From Papaver somniferum (Eukaryota; Streptophyta; Magnoliopsida; Ranunculales; Papaveraceae): a stretch of 64,000 bases of DNA. A program made the position numbers and the translations under genes. Location of the stretch: contig NC_039362.1 in NCBI RefSeq assembly GCF_003573695.1, positions 12,689,402 to 12,753,401 of the forward strand, read 5' to 3'. Positions 47,125 to 59,719 of this stretch are shown in pieces. The notes below the pieces were generated by a model. That model saw only the letters and a list, made by a program, of their open reading frames with translations, was not told the origin of the DNA and searched no databases. The first letter of the stretch is position 1. Every line of letters begins with the position of its first letter.

Positions 47125-49612
47125 CGTATCACAAATAAATGTGTAGTGAACTTCTCTTTTATGGGGTTTGAAGGCTCTGTTTTATGTAATGTGATTAATA
47201 TGAATGTTATGCATCTTCTTTTAGGCATACCTTGGCAGTATGACATCCGTGCAATTCACATTTTGAGAACACTTATACTTTTTACAAAAATGGTCAAAAG
47301 AAAATTTTGCATCCTTCTAAATCTTCTTCATATTTAAAAGAACACGATGATCATAATACTAGTGCTTTAGTTGCTACGATCTCTCATTATTTGAATCAAA
47401 CTCATACATTGAGTTCCCATGAAGACAACAAACCAATGGTTATAGTCTCTCCACAGGTACAACCTCTGTTATCTTAGTATAATGATTTATTTCCTGAAGA
47501 ATTACTGGTAACTTTACCTCCTTTAAGAGATATTCAGCATAATATTGATCTCATGCCTGGAGCTTCTCTTCTTAATCAAGCTCATTATAGGTTAAGTCCT
47601 TCAGAACATGAAATTTTACAAGAAGAAGTCAGTTATTTATTGGCTAAAAGATTGATTAGGCCTAGCTACAGTTCTTGTGTTTGTCTTTTACTTTTGGTAC
47701 CCAAGAAATATAATGGATGGAAAATATGCATATATTGCAGAGCTTTGAATCGTATTACCATTCATGATAGATTTCCTATTCCTCGTATTGATGATATGGT
47801 AGATTTATTAGCTGGGTTGACTATTTTCACTAAACTTGATATTCGTAGTGGATATCATCAAATCATAATTAGAGAAGGAGATGGATGGAAAACATCTTCC
47901 AAAACAAGAGAATGATTGTATGAATGGCTTGTTATGGCTTTTGGATTATCTAATGCTCCCAACACCTTTTATGAGACTCATGAATCAGGTTTTACACCCC
48001 TTCCTTAGTCAGTTTGTAATAGTATATTTTGATTATATTTTGATCTTTAGTCGCAGTACAAAAGATCATCTGACTCATTTCTCTAAGGTATTCAAGGTGT
48101 TGCATGATAACTCATTATTTGTGAATATGAAAAATGCACTTTCATGTCAGCTGAAGTCACTTTCTTAGGTTACGTGATCATCTAAAGGTATTCACGTGGA
48201 TCATTCTAAAATAAAGGCTATTATGGATTGGCCTATTCCTACTTCCATTAAAGAGTTGAGAAGTTTTAATGGTTTAGCTTCTTTCTATAGACGTTTTGTA
48301 ACAAATTCAGCACTATTGTTGTACCTCTTATAGATTGTTTGAAGAAGGAGGAGGAATTTTTCTAGACAGAAGAAACTGATAAGAGTTTTAGTAATCTTAA
48401 GGAAAAGTTATGTTCAACTCATATACTTGGAGCAGTTTTATCTCAAGAAGAACATCCAGTTGCTTACCACAACGAAAAAATTCTGATACACAAAGGAAAT
48501 GGTCAACGTATGAATTACAATTGCTTGCTCTAGTGCAAGCACTTAAACAGTGGCATATTTTTTTGGTGCATCGTGAGTTTGTCATCGAAGAAATATATTA
48601 AAGATAATTATATCAAACAATGGCATACTTATTCGATTATATCAAAGAAATATATGTTGATAATTTAGATTTCAAGTCACTTGGGAAAAATACATTTCAT
48701 TAGCTCATGGAGTTGATGATTTTATCATGCAATATGGCTTTCTATTTAAAGGTAAACGTCTTTACATACCTAATGGTTCTTTACGTCTGCATTTAATACG
48801 TGAATTGCGTGGAAGTGGACTTGGTGGTCATTTTGATCGAGATAAACCAATGCCCTTATTGAAGAAAGATATTATTAGCCTTTTTTACTGAATTGTGATA
48901 TCCAAAAGTATATCATGAAATGCATGGTTCACCAACAATCTAAGGGTACAGTTCAGAATACCATACTTTATACTCATTTACCAGTCTCAGAGGCTCCTTA
49001 GGTTGATATTAGTATGGATTTTTATATTAGTATTACCTCGTACAGCTAGAGGGAATGATTTTATGATGGTGGTGGTTGATAGATACTCAAAAATGGCTCA
49101 CTTTATTTCCTGTAAAAAGTCTACAGATGCTTCTAATGTTGCACCTTCATTCTTCAAAGAGGTGGTTCGTTAATATGGAATTCCAAAATCTATTACTTCT
49201 TATAGAGATACAAAAAATTTGAGTTATTTCTGGAAGACATTTTTGATGTGCTTGGGAACTAAATTGCAGTTTAGACTACTTTTTATCCTCAAACTGATGG
49301 ACAAACTGAAGTAGTCAATCTTTCTTTGGGTAATTTAATTAAAGCTAAATGCGTTAACAACAACAAACTGTGGGATACTTTATTACCCCATATGGAGTTC
49401 GCTTTAAATACTTCAGTAAACGATCTATTGGTAAGACCCCATTTGAGATTATTTATTCAAAGGTACCCAATCATGTCCTAGACTTGGTAGTACTTCCTAA
49501 GTTATATAATTTCAATGTCAAAGCTGATACTTTGATAGAAAAAGCTTTTTCAACTTCATCACAAAGTGAAATCAAAACTTGAAGAACTTAATGCAAAGTG
49601 CAAGGATATTGC
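47125..49612 (+). pseudogene. Ty3/gypsy retrotransposon, 3' part: RT, RNase H and integrase remnants
   Basis: Continuation of the 37.1-38.8 kb element. Reverse transcriptase is readable at 47515-48165 ([60 protein letters not shown]), but the catalytic YxDD box reads YFDY and stops intervene. An RNase H piece lies near 48420-48600 and an integrase core near 49000-49470 ([40 protein letters not shown]). The last readable part (KSKLEELNAKCKDI) is cut at 49612 by an LTR. The motifs resemble the chromovirus-type gypsy pattern. Confidence 0.8.
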
Positions 49613-52181
49613 CATTAGAGCACTGCTCGGTCGAACTCACAAGCGTTGCTATCTCAAGGTTGTTTGTCAAGTTTAGTTAATCAAAACTATATACTTGATT
49701 TCTAGTCTACTTATAGCTATGTCTCAGATTAGGAAAAAAAAATGTGTACTTGAGCTTTAGATTTCACGGCGTTCACCAATTGAAGATGAAGATCTACCGA
49801 GGAGCTTGGAGGAACTTCATCAACAAAAGGTATGTGGAGACTAAAACTTATCTATCACTCAGAAGTATTTTCTATTTTATCTTATAATGAGACTAAGTCA
49901 TATAGCTATATAGACTTTTACATTATACACATTTGATATTTCGAGCTGAGTTTATCTCGCTTATCTATTTCTCGAAATAAGTGTTGGAAGCTTTTTGCTT
50001 TAGTTCATCATATTCTTGACGAGTTTAGTTGGAAACAATTTATTTGTTGGAAACTATATATTAAGTCAAAAGATGATCATGTGAAAATTACCTTGAACAT
50101 CTTATATGATTTTTGTGAGAAAGTCATTTGATGTTAGCTTGGGAAGTTTCGTATTGATCATTCGATCACTTGAAATTACTTGAAGCTAATGGTGTGTGTG
50201 AGACAACCATTGTCGTTTTCCAAGGATGTTTTAATGATTGAAATGGGAGTTTAGAAATATTACCTATGTCTGGATACAACACGGTATGCATACCTAGTAT
50301 GCGAACTGTATTGTGATGATTTAGGTATGAAACTCTTGTTTATGTACCTAGTATGAGAACATATTTACCTTAGAAGGTCCGAAACTCATGTTTGCGTACC
50401 TAGTATGCGAACGGGTTTACCTGAGTTGGGTCCGGAACGGTTGTTCGCGAACCGGGTTTGCAAACGGCTTGACAAGGCCAAGGTCCGGAGCTGCTGTTCG
50501 AGTACCCAGTCTGCGATCACATTGGTGAAGTTCTAGAATCAGTTATGTTCTCATACTCATGAACTAAAACATTTATGATCTAAGGAATGCAATCTTTGCA
50601 AACTGTGGCTTAATGTTCATGAATTGGTTCTTGTATAAGTACTTTGTACCATTACGAATCAAACCGATTTCAATTCAATTTTTTCATATATATTTCTATG
50701 AGATAGTGAACAATTGAACAACTCTATTTAAAACACAATTAGATTCATTTGATTATCTTGCATGATTGATTGATCTTCATATTTGATCTAGAAGTGTTAG
50801 ATGAATACAGCTAAGAAAAAAATGTCCATATGGCTAATTTCAGTTAACTGTTATAAGCCAACTCAATATACATGTTTAGGTATGGTAACCCATATCTAAA
50901 TATAAATATATTTCATTTGTGTGTAACAATCTAAGACCATCTAAAGGTGGAGATTGATTGCTCTATTTCTAAGCAGACTTAGCTTGAATCTTAAATCAGG
51001 AGTTCATCTAACGGTGAATATTGAATGCTTTGTTACTAAGCTATCTTAGATTTGATTGAAATCAACCCTGATTTGAAAGACTATATAAGGGAGAACTCTA
51101 GTAACTGGAAAACCTAATCCCGACACTTTCCTGTGTCCTAGCTGCAAACTAGAGACGATTCTCCTTTAACCTAGGTTTTTCCAAAACCATTATAGGTTAA
51201 CGACTTGAAGACTTCATTTGGGATTCGTGAAGCCAGATCCAACTATTTTCTTTGTAGTTGCGTATTCTGATCTTACTTGTTCTATCGTATTAAGTTTTAT
51301 CTTCTCTAAGATTTACTCGAGATTTATCTCCGATAGGTAAGATAAAAAGTAATCAACAGTTCTTCATCTCAGACTTTTGTGATTCCGCAATAACTTTTCC
51401 TGTTAATCAGTTGGGTTATTGTGAGGTGACTAATATTTCTAGGCCGCTCTTCGGGAATATAAGACCAGATTATTAGTCCATTCCTGTTGACCTTGATTTA
51501 TCAAAAGACGGAATAAAAACTCGTAGGTATTTATGTGGGAGATAGATTTATCTATTCAATAGACTTTTTCGTGTGAGACAATTTTTTTTATCAAGTATTC
51601 GACTTTGGGTCGTAACAAGTCTTAGTTGTGGGTGAGATAAGCTAAGAGAATCAAGTGCGTAGAGTCCTGCTGGGATTCAGAGACGTAAGGAACGCGACTG
51701 TACCTTAATCAGTGTGAGATTGGTTAGGGCTTAACTACATTACAGTCCGAAGTTAACTTGTAGTAGGCTAGAGTATGTAGCGGCTTAATATAATGTTCAA
51801 ATCTGGACTAGGTCCCGGGGTTTTTCTGCATTTGCGGTTTTCTCGTGAACAAAATTTCTGGTGTCTGTGTTATTTCTTTTCTGCATTATTGAAATATCAT
51901 AGGTTGTGCGTAGTTCAATCAATTAGATAATCCAACCTTTGGTTGTTGATATAAATTGATTGACATTTGAACATTGGTCTTTGGTACCGTTCAAGTTATT
52001 TCTCTACAAGGAACATTGGTCTTTGTAGATTGATTTGAGAAATTGAGATATACCTCTTGGATGTATTTTCCTTCATTGAGTCTGTCTGTCTAGTTTATTC
52101 TCTTAGGAATATATTAGAGTTAGTCCATACAGATTTCTTAAACGAAATTTTGGGTGTGGTTGTTAGACCCCCGTTTTTTCA
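49613..52181 (+). mobile_element. Copia-type LTR, plus orientation (2.57 kb)
   Basis: It matches, in reverse complement, the LTR at 55106-57614 over its whole length (starts CATTAGAGCACTGCTCGGTC against TGTTAGAGCACTGCTCGGTC; ends CCGTTTTTTCA). Similarity by eye is roughly 85 per cent, with indels. It is followed by ATTAACAAATC, not by a primer site. Blocks of CCTAGTATGCGAAC-like words (50290-50510) are shared with 27.9-29.1 kb. Confidence 0.75.
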
Positions 52182-52642
52182 ATTAACAAATCACATGAAA
52201 CATGAATTTGTATCCAGAAAACTCAATTAAATTAACCACAAAGGAATCTCAATGATTAATTTAATCGGAAATGCTCAACATAAAAAAACTTATGGAGCCG
52301 TACAGTACTTTCACATAAAAGTGGATCAGGGAAAGATCAATACTGCGGAATATTCAAAGATTCATTTTATTTTTCATCAATATTTTCATAATGATACCAT
52401 AGACTTAATCTTTGACATCAAAAGTTCATTCTATTTTCCATCAATATTCGCATAATGATATAATAGACTTAACTTTTGACATATATGGGACAATCATATT
52501 TCACGGTCGTAAACACACATATCCCGTAACATTATTTGCAATATATAAAACCAATAAAGATTAATACTTTGGAAAGCTCCACCATAAAAGGTATCACTGA
52601 TATCCTTAATTCTTTTGACCGTAGAGACTCCATGTTCATGGG
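52182..52642. other. AT-rich DNA between LTR and gag remnant
   Basis: No coding sequence recognised. A segment ATTCATTTTATTTTTCATCA / TTCATTCTATTTTCCATCAA with TATTTTCATAATGATA is repeated at about 52360 and 52425. Confidence 0.35.
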
Positions 52643-53008
52643 TTAGAACGTTAACTTTCGATCAGCAATGCGGGAAAGCTTCCTAGCTTTGACGCAATGC
52701 ACGATAAGTTTCTTCTGATTCCGAATCAAGATCTTTTGATTTTCAAGGATTTTGGTATGACCATCAATGAGCTGATTTATTTGTAGTTGAAGAGTTTCAA
52801 ATTCGACTTTGGAGTCATTTTGATAAAGAATTAAATCCTTGAAAGATTCACCAATCCAGGAGTTGTACTCTTTCCTTGCAATCATCTTTTTCAAGACAAG
52901 TTCTTGAACTGAATCGCATCCATTAGTGTCTTCTTCCATCCCAAGATTCACCACTTCTTGAGGTCTTGAGGAGTTTTCCAAAAAAAAAAATTATAGGGAA
53001 GGAAAAAA

Positions 53009-53013
<5 letters not shown>

Positions 53014-53058
<45 letters not shown>
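53014..53058. repeat. (AT)n microsatellite
   Basis: About 22 uninterrupted TA/AT dinucleotides. Confidence 0.95.
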
Positions 53059-53059
<1 letters not shown>

Positions 53060-53139
53060 GAATAAGAGAAGGACATCCTTGTTATGGAAACCCTATAGCT
53101 CGCAATAAAGACAAGGACGTTCGTGGACCTGTTATGAAG

Positions 53140-53826
53140 GATTAATGGATCAGAAAATATCCAAGAATAAGGAAATACTCTTTGTTTTCAGATATTTTTT
53201 ACCTACATAGCTCAATAATTAAAAAATTTAATCATAGCATATGAAAAAAGATACACTAGTTACTAGGAGTTAAGATATGAATCAACATTTACAAAAGGAG
53301 AAAACAACTAAATCAAACACAAGACATATGGTAACTTACATTAGTCTTGAGCATCTCGCAATTCTCATCCTTGCAACTCTCAAGTTAGATACAAGGATGA
53401 AATTACCTCGAGCGAGGTAGCTAAGTGAGATATAATCCCACCATGAATATTGAGAGATGAGTTGTAAATTTAATCAGAATAAGGAAATTTAATCAATATT
53501 AATGGATCAGAAAAGATCTAAGAATAAGGAAATACTCTTTTTTTTCAGATATGTTTTACCTTCATAGCTAAATAATTAAAAAATTTAATCAGAGTATATG
53601 AAAAAAGATACACTAGTTACTAGGAGTCAAGATATGAATCAACATTCACAAAAGGAGAAAACATCTAATTCAAACACAAGACATATGGTAACCTACATTA
53701 GACTTGAGCATCTCGCAATTGACATCCTTGCAACTCTCAAGTTAGATACAAGGATGAAATTACCTTGAGTGAGGTAGCTAAATGAGATGTAATCCCACCA
53801 TGAATATTGAGATATGAGTTGTAAAT
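53140..53826. repeat. direct duplication of ~330 bp (spacing ~363 bp)
   Basis: GGATCAGAAAATATCCAAGA to GAGTTGTAAAT (53140-53470) recurs at 53504-53826 with few changes (for example CAGAAAAGATCTAAGAATAA). It lies within the decayed Copia interior and holds no gene. Confidence 0.8.
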
Positions 53827-55091
53827 ACCATCTTAATATTTGAGACTAGTATTCCTTACCTTCCTTCGGTTATTTCTTATCCCAGAGGAATAAGTCATGA
53901 ACCTTTTTGAGTATCCATCAGAAGAATTTTTCTGAGGACAAAATCTAGGACCTCTAGAGATTGGTTCCAGAGGGTCAGGATTTAGAGAAATTCATTTCCT
54001 AGACTTAGGTCTACCAGACTTATTCTCATTAACACTGGGAATGTGTACATTTGTAGCGCAAGAATTAGCACCATTAAGAGGGACACAATTCTTGTAGAGA
54101 TTTCTATAAGAGTGACTTTGGAAACCTTGTGCTCAAGAATTATGGTTTTTTACAGGAATGAAATCCATTGTAGATGCCGTCAATCAGTTCACCCTGTCAA
54201 CAACAAAAAGAAGTAGAATTTGAAAATCATAAATCTGTTTCTTTCTAGCAAAACAATTTAAATCATAATGGTCTATTTTCACGCAGAAAGAACAGGTTCG
54301 TGGAAGAGAGACATCGGAAGGAACCTGTTCTAAACTCATAGCCCTATTGGAAGACTGCAAGTTATGTAAACATTTCTTAGCAGATGCTTCCTTTGGAGTA
54401 ATTTTCTCCATGTACTATAATCCATTGTGAGAATTATAGAAAGGCATAGAAGAAGATTTGCTCATTAAGACAAAGTTTTCCTTTTTCAACGAATTGCACT
54501 TTTCCTGGGCTAGGATAAGAGATTCAACCAGTTTCTCTTTTTCATCACGAATGTTGTTCAGATCTGATGAATGAGTCTCGGTCAAACATTTTTCTCTAAT
54601 TGAGTCTTCTTTAATAATATCTTCAAAAACACTAATTTTTTCACTTTGTAGGGTAGTTTCTTGAACAAGGTTTTCGATATTGTTAGAGAAAGACTCAACA
54701 ATATTATAGAGTTCACGTTCTTGACCAAGAGACTTCTCGAGTTCATCAATGAGCTGAGCATGTTTTTCTTCAAGAGACTTTATTTTAGAATCTTAAAAAT
54801 CTATAATCTCAGCATATTTTTTTAATGTTCTGGTGAGTTCCATTTCAGCTTCTGACATAGTGTCAATTGTCTCATCAGGGCGATTGTTATCAGAATCTGA
54901 TAGAAAAAATTTTCTACCACGGGATTCAAAAAAAATAAACTAAGGAGTTATCCTTTGAGGTAAGCCCAAGACATTCGGCGTAATCAAAAAATTTGGAAGA
55001 CATTTTTTATGTGCGTAAGAATGAGACAATCTATCCACAGAAATCAGATTGCTACAGACACAGACTTATGAGGTCTTAAACGTGTTTGCCT

Positions 55092-55103
55092 GCTCTGATA
55101 CCA
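55092..55103 (-). other. Copia primer-binding site (initiator tRNA-Met)
   Basis: The minus strand reads TGGTATCAGAGC two bases inside the LTR end TTTTTTCA, the exact complement of the initiator tRNA-Met 3' end used by most plant Copia elements. It fixes the orientation of this element. Confidence 0.9.
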
Positions 55104-55105
55104 AT

Positions 55106-57614
55106 TGAAAAAACGGAGGTATAACAACCACACCCAATATTTCGTTTAGGCAATCTATATGGACCAACTCTAATATAATTCCAAGAGAATCAACTAGACA
55201 GTCAGACTCAATCAAGGAAAATATATCCAAGAGTTATATCTCTGTTTCTCAATGTAATCAGTAAATCAAACGGATAGAAATCCGCGAGCCTGATTATTAT
55301 AAGAAACAACTTGAACGGTGCCAAAGTCCAACATTCAAGTCTCAATCAATTTATACCAACAACCAAAGGTTGGATTATCTAATTGATTGAACTACGCATA
55401 ACCTGTGATATTTCAATTATATAAAAAATATAATGCGGAAAAGAAATAACACAAACACCAGAAATTTTGTTAATGAGGAAACCACAAAGGCAGAAAAAAC
55501 CCGGGACTTAGTCCAGATTTGAACACCACACTGTATTAAGCCTCTACAGACTCTAGCCTACTACAAGTTATTTTCGGACTAGAATGTAGTTGAGCCCTAA
55601 CCAATCTCACACTGATAAAGGTACAATCGTGTTCCTCACGTCTCTGAATCCCAGCAGGACTCTATGCACTTGATTCCCTTAGATGATCTCACCCACAACT
55701 AAGAGTTGATACGACCCAAAGTCGAAGACTTGATAAACAAACCTGTCTCATACAAAAAAGTCTATTGAATAGATAAATATATATCCCACAGAAATACCTA
55801 CGAGTTTTTGTTCCGTCTTTGGTAAATCAAAGTGAACAAGAACCAATTGATACACCAGACTTATATTCCCTAAGAACAACTTAGTAATATCAATTACCTC
55901 ACAATAATCTTAACCATATGGTAGCGGAACAAGATATTTTGGAATCTTAAAGAATGAGACGAAGAGCTTTATGATTACTTTTTTATCTTACCTATCAGAG
56001 ATTAAATCTCGAGCAAATATTAGAGAAGATAGTACTCAATACGATAAAACAAAGTAAGACATGAACACACAACTACAGAGAAAATAGTTGGGTCTGGCTT
56101 CACAATCCAAATGAAGTTTTTAAGTCGTTAACCTATAATGGTTTTAGGAAAAATAACCTAGGTTAAAAGAGAATCGACTCTAGTCTCAACTAGTACCACA
56201 CAGGAGGTGTGTGGATTAGGTTTCCCAGTTGCTAAAGTTCTGCCTTATATAATCTTCAAATCAAGGTTTGCAATCAATGTTTCCTTGGTAACAAAGCATT
56301 CAATATTCATAGTTAGATAAAAACCTGATTAGATTCAAGCTAATATCTTTCAACCGTTAGATTGTCTTAGCTTGTTACACACAAATGAAATGTACCGTCA
56401 TTTAGATATAGGTAACCGTACCTAAACGTGTACACTTAGTTAGCTCAACAATAGTTAACCGAAGTTAGCCATATGGGCACTTTCATATCAACCTTGTTCA
56501 TCTTAATCACAACTAGTTCAAATGACTCAAACGAAACTAGTTATAGAGTTGTCCAATTGTTTATATTCTCATAAAAGTATACAAGGCACAATTGAAGCAA
56601 AATCAGTGTTGATTCACTCGAATCAATTCATGAACATTATAGCCACGGTTTTCAAAGATTGCATTCCTTATTATATAATTATATTTGTTCATGAATATGT
56701 AAACATACTTAACTGATTTTAGAACTTAACCCACTCAAGTATGCAAACGGGTACACATACATAGTTCGCGGGATTGGTCTTGTTCGACAATATACAAACG
56801 GGTACGCATACTGTCGTTCATGACTGAACTCAGTTGAAATTACTACGCATAAGGGTATGCATACTATAGTTCCCGGACTTCAACTGTTGAATCATTACGC
56901 ATATTACGGGTATGCATACTAATTTCCCGGACTTGGAATACACTTGCAACAGTTAGCATACAAGTACTGTGCTATATCCAATCAATGGTTAATTGTACTA
57001 AACTACCATTTCAATCATTGAAATATTCTTGGAAGACGAGAATAGATGTCTCACACAAACTATTAGCTTCAAATCAATTTTCAAGTGATCCAATGATCAA
57101 TACGAAACTTTCCGAGTCTACATCAAATGACTGTCTCACACAAATCATATAAGATGCTACCAGACGATTTTCACATATCATCTTTTGACTTTCGTCAAGA
57201 ATAAAAGATGAAATTGGTTAAATCGAAAGCTTACCAACACATATTTCGAGAAAGATATAAGCGAGTTAAAACTCATCTCGAAATATCAAATGCGTATAAT
57301 GTAAAGTCCATATAGCTATACGACTTTTTTCTCAATAGAAGATATGATAGAAATATGCTTCTGAGTAATAGATGAGTTCAAGTCTCCAGATACCTTTTGT
57401 TGATGAAGTTCCACAAGCTCCCCTTAGTAGTTCTTCGTCTTCAATCGATGAACGCCGCCGTGAAGTCTAAATCTCAACTGCTACACATTTTATCCTAATC
57501 CGAGACATAGCTATTAGTAGACTAGAAATCAATACTTATAATTTTGACAACTAAACTTGACAAACAAGCTTGAGATAGCAATGTTTGCGAGTTCGACCGA
57601 GCAGTGCTCTAACA
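55106..57614 (-). mobile_element. Copia 5' LTR, minus orientation (2.51 kb)
   Basis: On the minus strand it starts TGTTAGAGCACTGCTCGGTC at 57614 and ends TTTTTTCA at 55106, directly followed by the primer site. The partner 3' LTR of this element is absent; the related plus-oriented LTR lies at 49613-52181. Immediately right of it (57615) is the duplicated LRR-gene flank. Confidence 0.85.
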
Positions 57615-58331
57615 GAAGCTGCCCTTTCTTTCTTTGTTTCCTTTTTTTACGTTATTCTTTTTCTAGTTCTATCATTAGTTTGGGTATTTTTTTTATTCTT
57701 AGTAAAATTCTTAATCAGTTATCGTAAACCTATATATACATGCAGAGTTTTTTTTAGCAAATTACATTACTTTGAAAAATTAAAAGACATAACACTATTA
57801 TTCTTATTATATAACTTTCTGTTCACATCTCAGTTCGCTTCTTCGCAACTCGTTTATCTTATCATATTTGCGGTCTATGTACTTCCTTCATCTCCATATC
57901 ATTTTACATTAGAAAATCTTATCATCCTAAATGGATTCTCCCTGGAGAATAACCTGCTAACTGGGATCATACATGTTTCTCTAGGAAAGCTTCCAAATCT
58001 AATAGTCATATCGATGTCGAGTAATGAACTCTCTGGAACAATTCCATCAAACATTTGTAATAACACTCTCTTAAAGCAAATCCATTTTATAGATAATAGA
58101 TTACAAGGTCACATTCCGTTGAGTTAAAAACTGCATATAATTCCTAAACCTTGACCTTTCACAAAATCGACTTATTGGTACTATACCATATCAACTATTT
58201 GGTCTTTCTTCACTATCAACTTCCCTGAACTTATCTTGGAGTCTCTTAAATGGAACTTTATATTCCAAGGTTAGTAACTTGGAGAAGGTCACCATTTTAG
58301 ACTTGTCTTGGAATCAATTATCTGGTAATAT
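57615..58331 (+). pseudogene. LRR receptor-like kinase pseudogene, central repeats
   Basis: After a non-coding flank shared with 36.3 kb, the readable part 57910-58125 gives NLLTGIIHVSLGKLPNLIVI, SSNELSGTIPSNICNNTLLK and NRLQGHIPLS, typical LRR repeats. Then, with stops, come LTFHKIDLLVLYHIN-like and LSWSLLNGTL-like pieces to 58331, where an LTR interrupts it. The 58190-58330 part is related to 29130-29220. No kinase domain follows. Confidence 0.7.
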
Positions 58332-59090
58332 GTAAGGATATACCTTGCAAACAACACATGAAAAATTCTTGGTTTAGGGTTTGAGACAGGAAGAAGAATA
58401 AGAAGATAAAATACATTTAAATTAGTAATTTATGTGTACAAACTCTCAACATAAATAGAATATAAGCTAACTCGAAAGATTAGTTCGTATGATACACGCG
58501 CAACTAACAAAATGATTAGCAATGGCTAATCCTACAGATATTAATATTAACTACCGGGTGCCCATAATAATAGGGTTTTCCCTTACAATTCACTCACTTA
58601 ACTCAAGTACTACGACTAGGGTCCTGACAATACCTACTACCCCTCTAAAACCTTGTCCTCAAGGATCAACTTTGGAAATTAACTTGCCATGAAATCCTTG
58701 TCCTCCCATGTAGAATCTTGAGAAACGAGGTGCTCCCACTGAACTAGTAAGTGAGAAATATTCTGATTATTCTTTACAGGAAAGTGAAGGTTATAGTATT
58801 AAACCCATCTAACGAGTTTTTCTTTGCAGCAGGCGTTGTCATTCAATTCTAAAAATGGACCAAAAGGTACAATACCAAACCCAGACCTCTAAGCGAACAA
58901 TATATAAATCTTAGATTTAATAATGGTGAATCCTTTTCAAAAATGGTTGATTCTACCTGAACAACCATGTTCTACAAATACACTTGTGCCATCAAATACA
59001 GATCGGCCTTTTGGTCCGTAGTGCCATGCCTAATACATCGATATTTACATCAGAAGCATCGTATTGCTTACAACTATTCAATAGTGGATC
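58332..59090 (-). mobile_element. Ty3/gypsy chromovirus fragment: LTR, chromodomain end and RNase H stub
   Basis: A ~297-bp LTR lies on the minus strand from 58628 (TGTCAGGACCCTAGTC) to 58332 (ATATCCTTACA). Next to it the minus strand encodes LVSQDSTWEDKDFMA and FPKLILEDKV (about 58740-58640), the chromodomain end of gypsy integrases. Further right comes YDASDVNIDVLGMALRTKRP (about 59065-59005), the RNase H TDASD region. Large deletions and stops show it is dead. Confidence 0.6.
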
Positions 59091-59136
59091 CTAGACTGAA
59101 TGGGATGGGCACACATTATTAATCCACTAAGGCCAA

Positions 59137-59719
59137 GCACTATGGTGTCCCTTTTCCCTTACCTCTCCCTCATATGTAGGGAAAACTATGATTTGCCAAT
59201 TACTATGGTCTCTCATATCCCTACTTGTGTAGGGGTATCCCTTCTCTGCTACTCAAAGTGGATCACATCCGATCCAGGTAGTAGGAAAGGGAAATGACAC
59301 GAAAACTCAGTTCCTGTGTAAAATCTTGCTTTACGGATACTTAGTTTCCGTTTTTTAGTTGAAACGAATACTCAGTATCCATGACATTTTACACGGAAAC
59401 TAAGTATTCGTTTTTGTTTTTTTAGTTTTACCCTAAAACTTTCCTTTTCCACTATTTTTTACCCATTATATCTAATTTTTACCTATTACATCTCATTTTT
59501 TTACTCAAAATTATCTTTCTTTACTTAAAAATATATATTCCAACAAAAAAAAAAATGGAAAAAAAAACAGAAACTGAGTTTTCGTTTGGCACTATTTACA
59601 CGAAAACTGAATTTCCGTGTCATATAGGGAAGGGATAAAAGCGCACCATAATGAGGCTGCCTTGTAACCCATATCCCTTCCCTATATACGAGGGATAGGG
59701 AAGGGATGCCCAGCACCAT
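59137..59719. mobile_element. fold-back (inverted-repeat) element, ~580 bp
   Basis: The left arm CCCTTACCTCTCCCTCATAT with GTAGGGA pairs with the right arm, which reads CCCTTCCCTATCCCTCGTAT with ATAGGGA when reverse complemented. Inner words pair as well (TGACACGAAAACTCAGTT on the left, GAGTTTTCGT and TTCCGTGTCA on the right). The interior is non-coding. Target duplications are unclear. Confidence 0.5.

Larger units (their letters stand above)
52643..55090 (-). pseudogene. Copia retrotransposon gag remnant, minus strand
   Basis: Read leftwards from the primer site, a coiled-coil region (LEEKHAQLIDELEKSLGQER, about 54780-54700) is followed by a CCHC knuckle CSFCVKIDHYDLNC (about 54285-54245) and by a stop. 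A charged, coiled-coil-like frame (52981-52643, MENSSRPQEVVNLGMEEDTN) lies further on, after ~1 kb of tandem and AT-rich DNA. Long coiled-coil gag ends with a knuckle are usual in Copia elements. Protease, integrase and RT are missing, so the element is truncated. Confidence 0.6.
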
